Under the pieces are notes generated by a model that did not search any database, was not told the origin of the DNA, and was given only the letters and a program-made list of their open reading frames with translations. Position numbers and translations under genes: made by a program. DNA of 64,000 nucleotides from an uncultured Lachnospiraceae bacterium (GTDB taxonomy: Bacteria > Bacillota_A > Clostridia > Lachnospirales > Lachnospiraceae). The DNA is taken from contig CANOBT010000006.1 of the NCBI GenBank assembly GCA_947564305.1, positions 1 through 64,000 of the forward strand. The letters are read 5' to 3'. Position 1 is the first letter of the stretch; every line of letters starts with the position of its first letter. Below, in pieces: positions 17,684 through 27,852 of the stretch.

Positions 17684-20600
17684 TTACCTCGGGAATGTAC
17701 CCAACTTATTCATATAATCGTTGATAATACTATACCCATATCCTTCATCTGTCGCCCAACCGGTGCCAAGCGGGTTCTCGTTCTGCCCCAGCCATTCTAC
17801 ATACTTAGCGCTGCCCTTGGTTACATAATCGAACCGTGGGTCAACACATGTAACAGAAATCGGATTACTGTTTGGAACAAAGTTCAGAGTTATCGTATTC
17901 CCGCTCTTCGTATAATACTTGGTGCCGTCAGCTAAAGTTTCATTCTGATTGGTCGCATAAGCAAACAGATGCTGTACATGTGCGCGGATTCCTTCCCGGA
18001 TACTGCTGAAACTTGCACCCTTTGCACCGTTTCCTGTCGCACCCAGACCTGCAAAATTATACTGGCTAATCTTCACATCACCGCCAAACCTCAGGAAATT
18101 GGTTTCCTTCATAGCCTGGCAGAATGCAACCGCCGGATCTATGCCGTAGGTGTAGCATTCATCCATATAAATCTGGCAGAATTCTTCTATTGACTTAACA
18201 TCCGTATTCTTTGCATAATAGGACGGATAGGTCGCATTTGCATAGAAATACATTGCCATCTGCTTCTGGGTCGTAGAAGTCCGATAGGTACGGATATCAT
18301 GAAGCACGGCTGATGACGGATTTCTATCTTCCTTGTAACCATATGACATATAATGTCTCACATATGCCATGTCATTGTCGCCAAAAGCACTTCTCAAGTC
18401 ACTGTTATTGCTCTTATATGCTGAAATACTGAATCCCTCACACGCCTGTCTGCCTTCTGCAATTCCATGGGTAATGAAATGCTCAATCGCACCGGACGGA
18501 TTGTTGGCAAATGCAGCATTAATATCTTCATATCTTCCAATATAGTAGTCAAAATTATAAACGCTGTTATTTCCATCTGATGCCGTTATGCCATAGTCAA
18601 CACCCTGATATACTGTGGTTTTTTCTAAGGCACATGACCGTCCCTCTTTTTTTCCATGATTGATATAGTGCAGATAGTACTGCTTCAGGTCATTTCCAAA
18701 TGCTGCACGCAGATCACTGTACCGATTCTTATAACCAAATACATTAAAATCTGCATTTCCCTGACGTCCTTCGGACATTCCATAGCGTATAAAATGCTGC
18801 AGCACCTTTTTGTCATCCTGTCCATATGCTCTTCTTACATCATCATTATGAGTGATATAATAGTTAAAATCATACACAGCACTGTAATTTACCAGTCCAT
18901 AACTAGTAGTGCCGCTTGCACTCGGATTCCTGTCGCTGCCCTCTGTTTCGTCATCAAATACAGTCGGTCTTCCCTTTTCATCCTCATCCTTGCCATGTTC
19001 TATGTAATATAAGTAATATAATCTCAGGTTATCTCCATACCCTAACTTTAATGCAGGTAATGACTTATATCCGTTATCAATATAGTACTTATACGCATTG
19101 ACATTGAATGTACCTTTTCCGCGCCGTCCCTCATTCATTCCGTGCATTACGAAATGTCTCAGGGCTCCGGCATAATCTCCGTTATATACTGCAGCGATAT
19201 CATCATAGCGGTCAATATAATATTCATAGTCATAGACAGCGCCGTAATCTACACCGCCGTAGACCGTATTCGAAGCCGTGTTATTCTGTACGTTTGACTG
19301 CGCATTATCATTATTATTATTGACAGAAGTCCCGCTTGATGTGGCAATACGTCCTTCTTTCCGCCCATAATTGATATAATGCATATAATAAGCCGCATTG
19401 TCTGTACCGAAAGCATTTTTCAAGTCCGTATAGCGATCCCTGTACGCATCTACATTGAACTCAACACTTCCCTGCCTGCCTTCTTTCATTCCATAATTAA
19501 TGAAATGCTGCAGAGCGCCCGCCTGGTTCCCGCTGTAAAGCCTTTTCAAATCCGGATACCGATTCAGATAAAAACTGAAATCATATACGGGGGAATAGTC
19601 CGTCTTCGTCTGACAGTATTTCAAAATACCCTGTGCATCCGCCTGACCCAATTCCTTCAGGAATGCCGTATTCATAGAACCATTCTTCACCAGATATGCC
19701 TGATCGGTCTTACTGGTTAAAAATGCATGTTCTACGATAATTCCCGGAAATCCGTTTTTCTTGCTGTTCTTAATAACACTGTAGTAATCAGCTATGGAAC
19801 CATCAGCATAAGTCTCATCGTCTGAAGAATTTCTGACCTTTGTTCCCCGATTAACCAGTCCCAGTTCAATCAGTTCATCCAATATACTCTGTGCAGCAGC
19901 CTTTCCTTCATTGCCAACTGTCGGATTATAGCTAGAGTTTGGATAATAAACTTCCGCACCGGATACACTGGTGTCGGTAGCGGCATTCATGTGGATGCTG
20001 ACAAAAAGTGTCGCGCCAAGAGCTTTTGCCGCTTCAACCCTGCCTTCCAGACTGACATAACGGTCGTCCGTACGGGTCATGTAAACTTTAACGCCATTAT
20101 ATCTTTCCAGTTCAGCCTTACAGTACTGTGCGATTGCCAGATTGAAGTCCTTTTCATACAGTTCCTTGCCATTGACCGTAATCTTGGAGCCAACCTCTTC
20201 TTTTCCGCCATGTCCCGGATCCAGTACAATCGTAACCGTAGAGATTGAGCCGGTGTAGGCCTTCGGTGCGCTGTATGAAGCGAGCATCACGCCGTCTTTT
20301 CCAGACGCTGCCATCGCCGCATTCACCACTGCATGGCTGTAGGACTGCTCTGTGCTGGAGCCGCCCATCTCCACCGCACCTTCTACGACATTCTCCACAG
20401 CCTCGTCAGCTGCTTCCTGAATCGTCTCTTCGATTTCACTCGTCATACCATCTGAAATCTCATCGGAAGTCAATGCGGTAACGGAAATCCCTGGTTCATC
20501 CGCACAGTCGTCCTCGTTTTCGGAATCTTCCGAATGCACGGTATATTCCGTATCGGTTTTCGGAAGTCCGATTTCTTCCAGATTAATACGTTTTTTACGC

Positions 20601-21262
20601 CCATCCTCCTCATATTTAAATGCGGTAAGATGGTATGTTCCTGCTTCATTCTGCTCGTACGATTTGACAAAACTATACTTGTCGTCTATTCTCTTGGTCA
20701 GCGGGATTTCTGTCTGCTTGCCGTCTTCTCCCACAGCTACCAGTTTTACGGAGGAGATATCCTCACTTCCGTCTCCAAAAGATACAACCACGTTCTGCTC
20801 CCCTGGTGCCTGTACCTCTTTCTCAACAATGAACAGAAAATTCAGTAATCCACTGACAGTCTCTTCATCGTCCTCTTCCTTTTTGTCTTCTTCCTTTTTC
20901 TCTTCTTCCTTGCCCTCATCAGGTTCGTCCGCTTCATCTGTCTTCACCGGTGTCTCCGGTTCCACGGATGCGTCCGGAACTACAGCCTCATCCTGGTCTG
21001 CGGAATCACTGTCCTGGTTCTCGACCCCGCCTTCGCCGTTTTGCACGGAATCTGGCTTTGTCGCCTCATCTGCCGGCTCGGTATCATCATCCGCCGGCTC
21101 GGTACCATCATCTGCCGGCTCTGATGCCTCAGGATCCGTGGTCGTAAGACCAACAGGTTCACTGCCTGGACCTGTAGCTGCCACCTCCAGACTCGAGACC
21201 TGACTCATGAGTACGCTGAGCGCAAGAAGCCATACTACTAGTTTCTTTCTTCTCCCTTTCAT
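17684..21262 (-). CDS. Secreted autolysin: Amidase_3, four tandem repeats, GH73-like glucosaminidase
   Basis: About 1192 residues, starting at one of three consecutive ATGs after GAGGTGG (21262 preferred by spacing). A signal peptide (MKGRRKKLVVWLLALSVLM) precedes an Asp/Glu/Pro-rich region to ~residue 170 and a linker. Amidase_3 (~345-550) has DPGHGG (348-353), VSIHMNA and IIVEHAF, the zinc ligands and catalytic Glu of N-acetylmuramoyl-L-alanine amidases. From residue 560 four ~85-100-residue repeats follow. Each has two halves built on YDF.YY...DD...F...A..HF...G..EGR; they are probably wall-binding. The last ~205 residues resemble GH73 N-acetylglucosaminidase (QAMKETNF, Glu1053). It would cut both peptidoglycan stem and glycan. 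Confidence 0.9.
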   Translation of the reverse strand: MKGRRKKLVVWLLALSVLMSQVSSLEVAATGPGSEPVGLTTTDPEASEPADDGTEPADDDTEPADEATKPDSVQNGEGGVENQDSDSADQDEAVVPDASVEPETPVKTDEADEPDEGKEEEKKEEDKKEEDDEETVSGLLNFLFIVEKEVQAPGEQNVVVSFGDGSEDISSVKLVAVGEDGKQTEIPLTKRIDDKYSFVKSYEQNEAGTYHLTAFKYEEDGRKKRINLEEIGLPKTDTEYTVHSEDSENEDDCADEPGISVTALTSDEISDGMTSEIEETIQEAADEAVENVVEGAVEMGGSSTEQSYSHAVVNAAMAASGKDGVMLASYSAPKAYTGSISTVTIVLDPGHGGKEEVGSKITVNGKELYEKDFNLAIAQYCKAELERYNGVKVYMTRTDDRYVSLEGRVEAAKALGATLFVSIHMNAATDTSVSGAEVYYPNSSYNPTVGNEGKAAAQSILDELIELGLVNRGTKVRNSSDDETYADGSIADYYSVIKNSKKNGFPGIIVEHAFLTSKTDQAYLVKNGSMNTAFLKELGQADAQGILKYCQTKTDYSPVYDFSFYLNRYPDLKRLYSGNQAGALQHFINYGMKEGRQGSVEFNVDAYRDRYTDLKNAFGTDNAAYYMHYINYGRKEGRIATSSGTSVNNNNDNAQSNVQNNTASNTVYGGVDYGAVYDYEYYIDRYDDIAAVYNGDYAGALRHFVMHGMNEGRRGKGTFNVNAYKYYIDNGYKSLPALKLGYGDNLRLYYLYYIEHGKDEDEKGRPTVFDDETEGSDRNPSASGTTSYGLVNYSAVYDFNYYITHNDDVRRAYGQDDKKVLQHFIRYGMSEGRQGNADFNVFGYKNRYSDLRAAFGNDLKQYYLHYINHGKKEGRSCALEKTTVYQGVDYGITASDGNNSVYNFDYYIGRYEDINAAFANNPSGAIEHFITHGIAEGRQACEGFSISAYKSNNSDLRSAFGDNDMAYVRHYMSYGYKEDRNPSSAVLHDIRTYRTSTTQKQMAMYFYANATYPSYYAKNTDVKSIEEFCQIYMDECYTYGIDPAVAFCQAMKETNFLRFGGDVKISQYNFAGLGATGNGAKGASFSSIREGIRAHVQHLFAYATNQNETLADGTKYYTKSGNTITLNFVPNSNPISVTCVDPRFDYVTKGSAKYVEWLGQNENPLGTGWATDEGYGYSIINDYMNKLGTFPR
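18310..19590 (-). repeat. Four tandem in-frame repeats in the autolysin gene
   Basis: Four coding repeats start at protein motifs YDFSFYL, YDYEYYI, YDFNYYI and YNFDYYI, spaced roughly 90-115 codons. Each holds two related half-motifs ending near GMKEGRQG and INYGRKEGR. They are diverged at DNA level. Confidence 0.8.
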
Positions 21263-21569
21263 CATCATGTCCACCTCATATTTTATTATTTGTACAAGCA
21301 TGGATTTCATTATACATCAATCCGGCTTTACTTTCAAGGTACAATTTTTTGACATCAGGATACAAAAGCACCGAAAAAAGAGACATATTTCTCCGTATAT
21401 ACAGCGCGGAAAATCCCCCGTCCACAACATGTGGATGCGCGCATTCATGCGGTATTCCCTATGTTGTGACGGGGGATTCCCAAACATTTTGTTATCATAG
21501 AATCGAAAATTTTTCACATCCTAAAATCATTACAAATTTATACAAATTTTACATTTTATTTACAAATCG
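21263..21569. other. Intergenic region upstream of the autolysin
   Basis: A 307-bp AT-rich gap. It contains the autolysin leader and a long G/C-rich stem-loop (21413-21478, listed separately). No ORF in it looks real. Confidence 0.6.
21413..21478. terminator. Long nested stem-loop, probable terminator or structured RNA
   Basis: AATCCCCCGTC(C)ACAACAT pairs with ATGTTGTGACGGGGGATT, about 18 bp with one bulge. Inside is the perfect palindrome ATGCGCGCAT. It follows the stop of the AI-2E transporter gene on the minus strand by ~90 nt and ends in TTTTCC there. It may terminate that transcript. Confidence 0.5.
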
Positions 21570-22715
21570 TTATCTTTTTTTCGCCGCTTCCTCCGGCTCC
21601 TCTCTCAGCCTGAGAATTCCGTCGATAAGGATTCGTGCATCGTCGAATATATAATCAAATGCCCCGGCCTGGCACATATTGATCACTACCATTCCTATCG
21701 GCACCGCAAGAATCAGTCCAAGCACACTGCTGACCCGGTATCCCACATATAATAGGAATAAAGTCACAAGAGGATTCATCCCCATACTGTCCGCCACCAG
21801 TTTCGGCTGCAGAATCTGCCTGCTGATCTGTGTAACGGCATAAATAACCACCAACAGCAGCGCCGTCTTATAGTTCCCCACAAGAAGCTTATACAGCGCC
21901 CAGGGGATCATGGCCGTTCCGGTACCGAAAAACGGCAGGAAATCCAGAAACGCAATCAGAAAAGCAACCAATGCAAAATATTTAATCTTCAGCAGTGCAA
22001 AGCCTATCAGCAAAATCAAAAATACAATCCCCATAATCTTAAACTGCGCCCGGAAGTATCCGCCCACTGCATATCTCATATTGTCCATCACCAGGGTCAT
22101 CCGTTTTACGATTGACTGCGGCATCACCTTCTTTGCCCAGTTCAGAACTTCCTCCCGCTCCACGGTAAAGAAATACGCTGAGACCACTGCCACCAGCACA
22201 GAAACCAGATAGAAGGGAAGGCGCATAGCCAGATTACCCGCCGCCGTCACCGTAGGCTCCCCAATCTTGGAGATTAAATCCCCCATATACAGGTTAATAT
22301 TTTCCACCATGGACTGAAAGCCTGTCTGAACCTCCTCCGGCAGTTTTTCAAACAGGCCGGACAGGGAACCCCCGATTTCCCATAGCCCGCTCTCCAACTG
22401 ACCGTAAAGTTCCGGTATATTCTTGATGAAATCCCCCGCCTCTGTCACGAGCCTGCTGACCGCCAGATAAAACAACAAGACGATCAGAGCAATCACCAGG
22501 ATAACGATCAGCGCAGAACCCAGTTTCTTTACAATCTTAAAATGCTTTTCCAGCCAGTCCACCACCGGCGCGGCAATGGCGGAAATGCACCATCCGATTA
22601 CGAACGGCATGAAAAAAATGATTGCCTTCACTCCTATGATGATAAATGCAGCAGTTGCCAGAATACTGAATACGAGGCTCACCGCTACCTGCCAATATGG
22701 CCGCTTACTTTCCAT
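21570..22715 (-). CDS. AI-2E family transporter (YtvI/YdiK-like)
   Basis: A 381-residue polytopic membrane protein with about seven or eight hydrophobic segments and a soluble extracytoplasmic section in the middle third. FFGTGTAMIPWALYKLL and the glycine-rich end VSSVLGLILAVPIGMV are characteristic of the AI-2E exporter/UPF0118 superfamily. Members include autoinducer-2 exporters, Na+/H+ antiporters and many proteins of unknown cargo, so the substrate is open. GAGGTG precedes the ATG. It is the last gene after tig-clpP-clpX-lon-engB on the same strand. Confidence 0.88.
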   Translation of the reverse strand: MESKRPYWQVAVSLVFSILATAAFIIIGVKAIIFFMPFVIGWCISAIAAPVVDWLEKHFKIVKKLGSALIVILVIALIVLLFYLAVSRLVTEAGDFIKNIPELYGQLESGLWEIGGSLSGLFEKLPEEVQTGFQSMVENINLYMGDLISKIGEPTVTAAGNLAMRLPFYLVSVLVAVVSAYFFTVEREEVLNWAKKVMPQSIVKRMTLVMDNMRYAVGGYFRAQFKIMGIVFLILLIGFALLKIKYFALVAFLIAFLDFLPFFGTGTAMIPWALYKLLVGNYKTALLLVVIYAVTQISRQILQPKLVADSMGMNPLVTLFLLYVGYRVSSVLGLILAVPIGMVVINMCQAGAFDYIFDDARILIDGILRLREEPEEAAKKR

Positions 22716-22745
22716 GAATCGAACACCTCTGCTTTTTTATTACAT

Positions 22746-23333
22746 TTATACAAGACATTCCGTTTCTACATATTCCCAGATTTCCTCCCGTCCCTGTTTT
22801 GTGACGGAAGAAAACAAGATCATCTTTGTTCCCGGAACCAGTTTCAGCCCGTCTTTGAGTACTTTCATCTGCTTTTGCACCTGGCTCCGTTTCAGCTTAT
22901 CCAGTTTCGTCGCGATGATCACAGGCTGGAATCCCTGATCCAGAATCCACCGGTACATCATCCTGTCATTTGCAGACGGCACATGCCGGATATCAATCAA
23001 AAGAAATACCGCTTTGAGCTTAGAAGAGCTGTGGAGATACCGTTCCACCAGCTTTCCCCACTGCTCCTTCTCCTTCTCAGACACCTTCGCATACCCATAG
23101 CCCGGGAGGTCTACCAGATAGATTTCCTCATTGATATTGTAATAATTGATTGTCTGGGTCTTTCCCGGAGTCGCGGAAATACGTGCGTAGGATTTCCTGT
23201 TCATTAAGGCATTAATGAGCGAAGATTTCCCCACATTGGATTTCCCCGCAAATGCAATCTCCGGTTTATCATTTTCCGGCAGCGTACTGGTGATTCCACA
23301 TACTGTTTCCAAGTTTACATTTTTAATTACCAT
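22746..23333 (-). CDS. engB: Ribosome biogenesis GTPase EngB/YsxC
   Basis: An essential GTPase for late 50S subunit assembly in many bacteria. The 195 residues show G1 AGKSNVGKSSLINAL, the G2 threonine in SATPGKTQT, G3 DLPGYGYA and G4 TKLDK, all as in EngB. The start is 15 nt from the lon stop; lon-engB adjacency is common in Firmicutes. AAGGGAATCAT precedes the ATG. Confidence 0.97.
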   Translation of the reverse strand: MVIKNVNLETVCGITSTLPENDKPEIAFAGKSNVGKSSLINALMNRKSYARISATPGKTQTINYYNINEEIYLVDLPGYGYAKVSEKEKEQWGKLVERYLHSSSKLKAVFLLIDIRHVPSANDRMMYRWILDQGFQPVIIATKLDKLKRSQVQKQMKVLKDGLKLVPGTKMILFSSVTKQGREEIWEYVETECLV

Positions 23334-23348
23334 ATGATTCCCTTCCTA

Positions 23349-25667
23349 TCAACCCACAAGCGAGCGCCCCAGCACTTCATCCATATGTTCCACCGGAACA
23401 ATTTCCAGTCCTTTCGTGATTTCTGCAGACAATTCCTCTACATCAGCCTTATTTTTCTTTGGAATCAAAACAATCTTAATCCCTGCGTTTTTCGCCGCCA
23501 GAAGCTTTTCTTTCAGCCCGCCGATAGGAAGCACCCTTCCGCGCAGCGTGACTTCTCCGGTCATGGCAAGGTCAGCCCGCACCTTCCTGTCTGTGATTGC
23601 AGAAATCATCGCAGTTGCCATGGTAATTCCGGCTGACGGTCCATCCTTTGGAACCGCTCCCTCCGGAATATGTACATGGATATCATGCTTTTCAAAAAAA
23701 TCTTCCGCAATCTCATAACGTGTACTTATCGAACGGATATAACTGATTCCGGTCTGTGCAGATTCCTTCATCACATCGCCAAGCTGTCCGGTCAGCAGGA
23801 TGTCCCCCTTTCCCGGCATGATATTCACCTCAATCTGCAGGGTGTCCCCGCCCACACTGGTCCATGCCAGGCCGCGGACAATCCCTACCTCATCACAGGC
23901 ATTTGCCATCTGGTAAGAGAACTTTTCTTTTCCAAGATATTTCTGGAGATTCTTCTCCGTGACCGAAACCTTTTTCTTCTTTTCTGTCAGAATCTCCTTC
24001 GCCGATTTCCGGCAGATATTTCCAATCTCTCTCTCCAACTGACGCACCCCGGCTTCTTTCGTATAATTCCGAATCATTTTCCCAATGGCCTGCCTGCCGA
24101 GAGACAGCATAGCAGCATCAAGCCCATGCTTCTCCAATTGTTTCGGAATCAAATGCTCCGTTGCAATATGAAGTTTCTCGTTTTCCGTATAACTGCTGAC
24201 CTCTATGATCTCCATTCTGTCCAGAAGCGGCCTCGGAATCGTCTGAGTCGTATTTGCCGTGGTCACAAACAGCACTTCTGACAAATCCAGAGGCACTTCC
24301 AGATAATGGTCCCGGAACTTTTTATTCTGCTCACTGTCCAGAACCTCCAGAAGTGCGGAGAAAGTATCTCCCTTATAGTCTGTACTGACTTTATCAATTT
24401 CATCCAAAAGCAGCAGAGGATTTTTCACCCCCGCCGTCCTGATCCCATTAGCGATCCTGCCCGGCATGGCTCCCACATAAGTCTTTCTATGCCCTCGGAT
24501 TTCCGCTTCATCCCGCACTCCTCCAAGTGAAATACGGACATATGGCTTTTTCAGAGCGCGCGCCAGAGATCTTGCAATCGAAGTTTTTCCGGTTCCAGGC
24601 GGTCCCACCAGACAAAGGATTGGACTTTCCCCCTTTTTCGTGAGGGCGCGCACAGCCAGAAATTCCAACACTCTCTCCTTCACCTGCTCCAATCCATAAT
24701 GATCCTCTTCCAACACTTTCTTCGCAAATGCCATATCTGCGCTGTCTTTTACCGCCTTGTTCCAAGGCAGTTCAAGGAGTGTCTCAATATAAGTACGAAG
24801 CACTGCGCTCTCTGACGGACTGTTCAGAGAACTTTTAAACCGGCTGATCTCCTTTAACAGTTTTTCCTTAACTTCTTTCGGCGCTTTTAATTTTTTCGCA
24901 GCCTGTTCAAATTCCTCCGCATCCGAAAGTGTTGAATCCTCTCCTAATTCTTCGCGAATCAGTTTCAACTGCTCCCGCAGGATATATTCCCTCTGATGCT
25001 TGTCCACACGTTCTTTCACTTTGGACCGGATATCATCCTTAATATCCATAATCTGGACTTCATTGACCAGTTTAAAAGCCAGCATTTCATAACGTTTCCC
25101 AAAATCTGTCTGATTCAGAATTTCCTGTTGGTCAGTATAATACAGCGGAATATTCGCGGAAATCTCATCCACCAGTTCTTTCAGATCTTTAATCTCCAGG
25201 ATACGGCCTACCCCTTCTTTTGACATTTTTCCATTCTTGGCCGCGTAATCCACGAAAATGTCTTTCAAACTACGTACCATTGCCTGGGTATTTAAATTCT
25301 CCGGCATCTGAAAATCCGACTCATCAATGATATCTACCTCTGCACGCAGATAGGGAGTATCGTACTCGATATTTTTCAGGATTCCCCTTGTCTCCCCGGC
25401 CACAAGGACCCGCAGAAGTTTTTTCGGCAGTTTGATTATCTGCTTCACAGAAGCAACTGTTCCTACCTCATACACCTCTCTCTGGTCCGGTTCCTCTGTC
25501 TCCTGTTCCCGCTGCGTTGCAAGAAAAATCTGTTGGTCTTCCAGCATAGCCTCCTGCACCGCCGCAATTGAGCGTTCCCGGCTGATGTCAAAATGCACCA
25601 CCATCTCCGGCATGATCGTCATGCCCCGCAGGGCAACCATCGGAAGGCTTTTTCTCTCACTTTTCAT
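23349..25667 (-). CDS. lon: ATP-dependent protease Lon
   Basis: A 772-residue AAA+ serine protease that degrades misfolded and regulatory proteins in the cytosol. An N-terminal substrate domain precedes the ATPase (Walker A GPPGTGKTS, LLLDEIDK). The C-terminal S16 protease domain has catalytic Ser in PKDGPSAGITMA and the dyad Lys in LKEKLLAAKNAG. It starts with GGAGGAAAACGATAC before the ATG. A 186-nt gap with hairpins separates it from clpX, so it may have its own promoter. Confidence 0.98.
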   Translation of the reverse strand: MKSERKSLPMVALRGMTIMPEMVVHFDISRERSIAAVQEAMLEDQQIFLATQREQETEEPDQREVYEVGTVASVKQIIKLPKKLLRVLVAGETRGILKNIEYDTPYLRAEVDIIDESDFQMPENLNTQAMVRSLKDIFVDYAAKNGKMSKEGVGRILEIKDLKELVDEISANIPLYYTDQQEILNQTDFGKRYEMLAFKLVNEVQIMDIKDDIRSKVKERVDKHQREYILREQLKLIREELGEDSTLSDAEEFEQAAKKLKAPKEVKEKLLKEISRFKSSLNSPSESAVLRTYIETLLELPWNKAVKDSADMAFAKKVLEEDHYGLEQVKERVLEFLAVRALTKKGESPILCLVGPPGTGKTSIARSLARALKKPYVRISLGGVRDEAEIRGHRKTYVGAMPGRIANGIRTAGVKNPLLLLDEIDKVSTDYKGDTFSALLEVLDSEQNKKFRDHYLEVPLDLSEVLFVTTANTTQTIPRPLLDRMEIIEVSSYTENEKLHIATEHLIPKQLEKHGLDAAMLSLGRQAIGKMIRNYTKEAGVRQLEREIGNICRKSAKEILTEKKKKVSVTEKNLQKYLGKEKFSYQMANACDEVGIVRGLAWTSVGGDTLQIEVNIMPGKGDILLTGQLGDVMKESAQTGISYIRSISTRYEIAEDFFEKHDIHVHIPEGAVPKDGPSAGITMATAMISAITDRKVRADLAMTGEVTLRGRVLPIGGLKEKLLAAKNAGIKIVLIPKKNKADVEELSAEITKGLEIVPVEHMDEVLGRSLVG

Positions 25668-25786
25668 GTATCGTTTTCCTCCAAATCCGCAACTATTTAA
25701 GTCACCTGCAAGTTTCTCCCGTAAATCTTCTTACATTCTCTGCAGTATATGAAGCGCGGCATCCCTGCTTCACGTTCTATACGAAA

Positions 25787-25820
25787 GGGCAGGTACCTGG
25801 TTTTCCCATAATACCCGCCC
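25787..25820 (-). terminator. Hairpin between clpX and lon
   Basis: On the minus strand GGGCGGGTA pairs with TACCTGCCC, enclosing TGG-GAAAA-CCA, followed by CTTTCG. It is a partial terminator or processing hairpin after clpX. A second stem (GAAGC/GCTTC) lies at 25751-25772. Confidence 0.4.
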
Positions 25821-25853
25821 ATTGTGTCCTCATTCCTTAAAGAGTTACAGTAC

Positions 25854-27125
25854 CTAAGCACTGCGCGGCGTCAAAAACGACCTGCGTTCTTCCCCGTCGC
25901 ATTCATATAAAGGCTGTCCTGTACCCTGCACAGTATCCTTCGTGATCCTGCATTCCTTGATTGTCTCATCAGAGGGTACACGGAACATTGTATCCATCAT
26001 AATCCCTTCCATGATCGCACGTAAGCCTCTGGCTCCCGTCTTTCTTGCAAGCGTCGTCTCCGCAATGGCAGTCAGTGCATCCCGGTCAAATTCCAGACGG
26101 ACGCCATCCAGTTCCAAAAGTTTCTGATACTGTTTGACAATCGCACTCTTAGGCTCTGTCAGTATACGAATCAATGCTTTCTTATCCAACATCTCCAAAG
26201 CGACTGTCACCGGAAGACGCCCCACCAACTCAGGAATAAGACCGAATTTCACCAAATCCTGCGGAAGCGCTTCTTTTAGCAGCACATCCACGTTGTACTC
26301 ATGCTGGGTTGCAATCTCCGCATTAAAACCAATAGATTTTCTGTCAAGACGGGTCTCAATAATCTTGTCAAGACCTTCAAATGCACCTCCGCAGATAAAC
26401 AGAATATTAGTCGTATCTATCTGGATCAATTCCTGATGGGGATGCTTTCTCCCGCCCTGCGGCGGAACGGATGCAATCGTCCCTTCTATGATTTTCAAAA
26501 GCGCCTGCTGTACACCTTCCCCTGATACGTCACGGGTAATGGACGGATTCTCTGATTTTCTTGTAATCTTATCAATCTCATCAATGTAGATAATGCCATG
26601 CTCCGCACGTTCGATATCTCCATCTGCCGCCTGGATGACTTTCAAGAGGATGTTCTCTACATCTTCCCCCACATACCCTGCTTCCGTCAGGGCTGTGGCA
26701 TCTGCGATTGCAAAGGGCACATTTAAAACTTTTGCCAGCGTCTGAGCGAGAAGCGTCTTTCCGCATCCCGTAGGTCCCAGCATAAGGATATTGCTCTTCT
26801 GAAGTTCCACCCCCAGATCCTGTTCCGCCAGAATCCGCTTATAATGATTATATACGGCGACTGAAAGCACTTTCTTCGCTTCTTCCTGCCCGATAACATA
26901 ATCATCCAGAAATGCTTTCATCTCCTCCGGTGTGAGCAGATTGATATCTGCAAAAGGATTTCTCTCGTCATATTCCAGTTCTTCTTCGATAATTTCAGAA
27001 CATACCTCCACGCATTCATCGCAGATAAATGCCCCGTTCGGTCCTGAGATTAGCTTGCGGACCTGTGTCTGCGGCTTATTACAGAAAGAACATCTTACAA
27101 TCTCTTCCATCATTTTTCCTGCCAT
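25854..27125 (-). CDS. clpX: ATP-dependent Clp protease ATP-binding subunit ClpX
   Basis: The unfoldase that recognises tagged substrates and feeds ClpP. At 423 residues it is normal length. The N-terminal zinc-binding domain has four cysteines (CSFCNK and CDECVEVC). The AAA+ core has Walker A GPTGCGKT, Walker [11 protein letters not shown] and the pore loop GYVGED. The IGF loop that docks on ClpP is seen as SIGFNAE. It is 24 nt downstream of clpP, so it is in the same operon. Confidence 0.98.
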   Translation of the reverse strand: MAGKMMEEIVRCSFCNKPQTQVRKLISGPNGAFICDECVEVCSEIIEEELEYDERNPFADINLLTPEEMKAFLDDYVIGQEEAKKVLSVAVYNHYKRILAEQDLGVELQKSNILMLGPTGCGKTLLAQTLAKVLNVPFAIADATALTEAGYVGEDVENILLKVIQAADGDIERAEHGIIYIDEIDKITRKSENPSITRDVSGEGVQQALLKIIEGTIASVPPQGGRKHPHQELIQIDTTNILFICGGAFEGLDKIIETRLDRKSIGFNAEIATQHEYNVDVLLKEALPQDLVKFGLIPELVGRLPVTVALEMLDKKALIRILTEPKSAIVKQYQKLLELDGVRLEFDRDALTAIAETTLARKTGARGLRAIMEGIMMDTMFRVPSDETIKECRITKDTVQGTGQPLYECDGEERRSFLTPRSA

Positions 27126-27149
27126 TTCATTTTCACCTCATATAATCCC

Positions 27150-27731
27150 TTAATGTTTGGCAATGACTTCATCAACCAGTCCATATTCCTTTGCCTCCTC
27201 GGCAGACATGAAATTATCTCTTTCTGTGTCCACCTGGATGGTTTCCAAAGGCTGCCCGGTATTAGCTGCCAGAATCTCATTTAACCGCTTTCTGGTTCTC
27301 AAAATATGTTCCGCGGCAATCTGGATTTCCGTCGCCTGCCCTCTGGCACCGCCGGAAGGCTGATGAATCATAATCTCCGCATTCGGCAGGGCAAACCTCT
27401 TGCCCTTAGTTCCGCCGGAAAGCAGGAAGGACCCCATGCTGGCTGCCATACCGATACACACAGTCGAAACATCACACTTAATATACTGCATGGTATCATA
27501 GATTGCCAGGCCCGCAGTCACAGAGCCGCCCGGGCTGTTGATATAGAGCTGAATATCCTTGTTCGGGTCATCTGCTTCCAGGAACAGAAGCTGAGCCACA
27601 ACAATATTTGCCGAAACATCCGTCACTTCTTCTCCCAGAAAAATAATCCTGTCCTTCAATAACCTGGAATAAATATCATAGGAACGTTCCCCGCGGCTCG
27701 TCTGTTCAATGACATAAGGTACTAAACTCAT
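27150..27731 (-). CDS. clpP: ATP-dependent Clp protease proteolytic subunit ClpP
   Basis: A 193-residue serine peptidase forming the tetradecameric chamber. The catalytic triad is visible: Ser in GMAASMGS, His in IMIHQPSGG, Asp in DTERDN. The N-terminal [24 protein letters not shown] is canonical. GGGAGATTTTCAG precedes the ATG. tig lies 121 nt upstream. No CtsR direct repeat was seen in that gap. Confidence 0.98.
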   Translation of the reverse strand: MSLVPYVIEQTSRGERSYDIYSRLLKDRIIFLGEEVTDVSANIVVAQLLFLEADDPNKDIQLYINSPGGSVTAGLAIYDTMQYIKCDVSTVCIGMAASMGSFLLSGGTKGKRFALPNAEIMIHQPSGGARGQATEIQIAAEHILRTRKRLNEILAANTGQPLETIQVDTERDNFMSAEEAKEYGLVDEVIAKH

Positions 27732-27761
27732 CTGAAAATCTCCCTTCTGAAATCATGCTTC

Positions 27762-27788
27762 CAGCCTGCCCGTTTCACGAGCAGGCTG
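27762..27788 (-). other. Hairpin in the tig-clpP gap
   Basis: CAGCCTGC and GCAGGCTG are perfect 8-bp arms with an 11-nt loop. No U-run follows on the minus strand, so it may be an mRNA processing or stability element rather than a terminator. Confidence 0.4.
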
Positions 27789-27852
27789 AGGATTTACTTT
27801 GCCTTTCAGTTCACATCCTGCCTGAATATGAACCGCTGCAACTCTTAATACT

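Noticed and set aside
18310..19590. CRISPR-like array
   Set aside because: The repeats are in-frame coding repeats of ~90-115 codons and diverged at DNA level, not short identical repeats with spacers.
20664..21203. 179-codon Ser-rich plus-strand frame
   Set aside because: Shadow of the Asp/Glu-rich repetitive region of the autolysin gene.
27732..27852. CtsR or CIRCE operator near clpP
   Set aside because: Neither the GGTCAAA direct repeat nor TTAGCACTC-N9-GAGTGCTAA is present in the gap.
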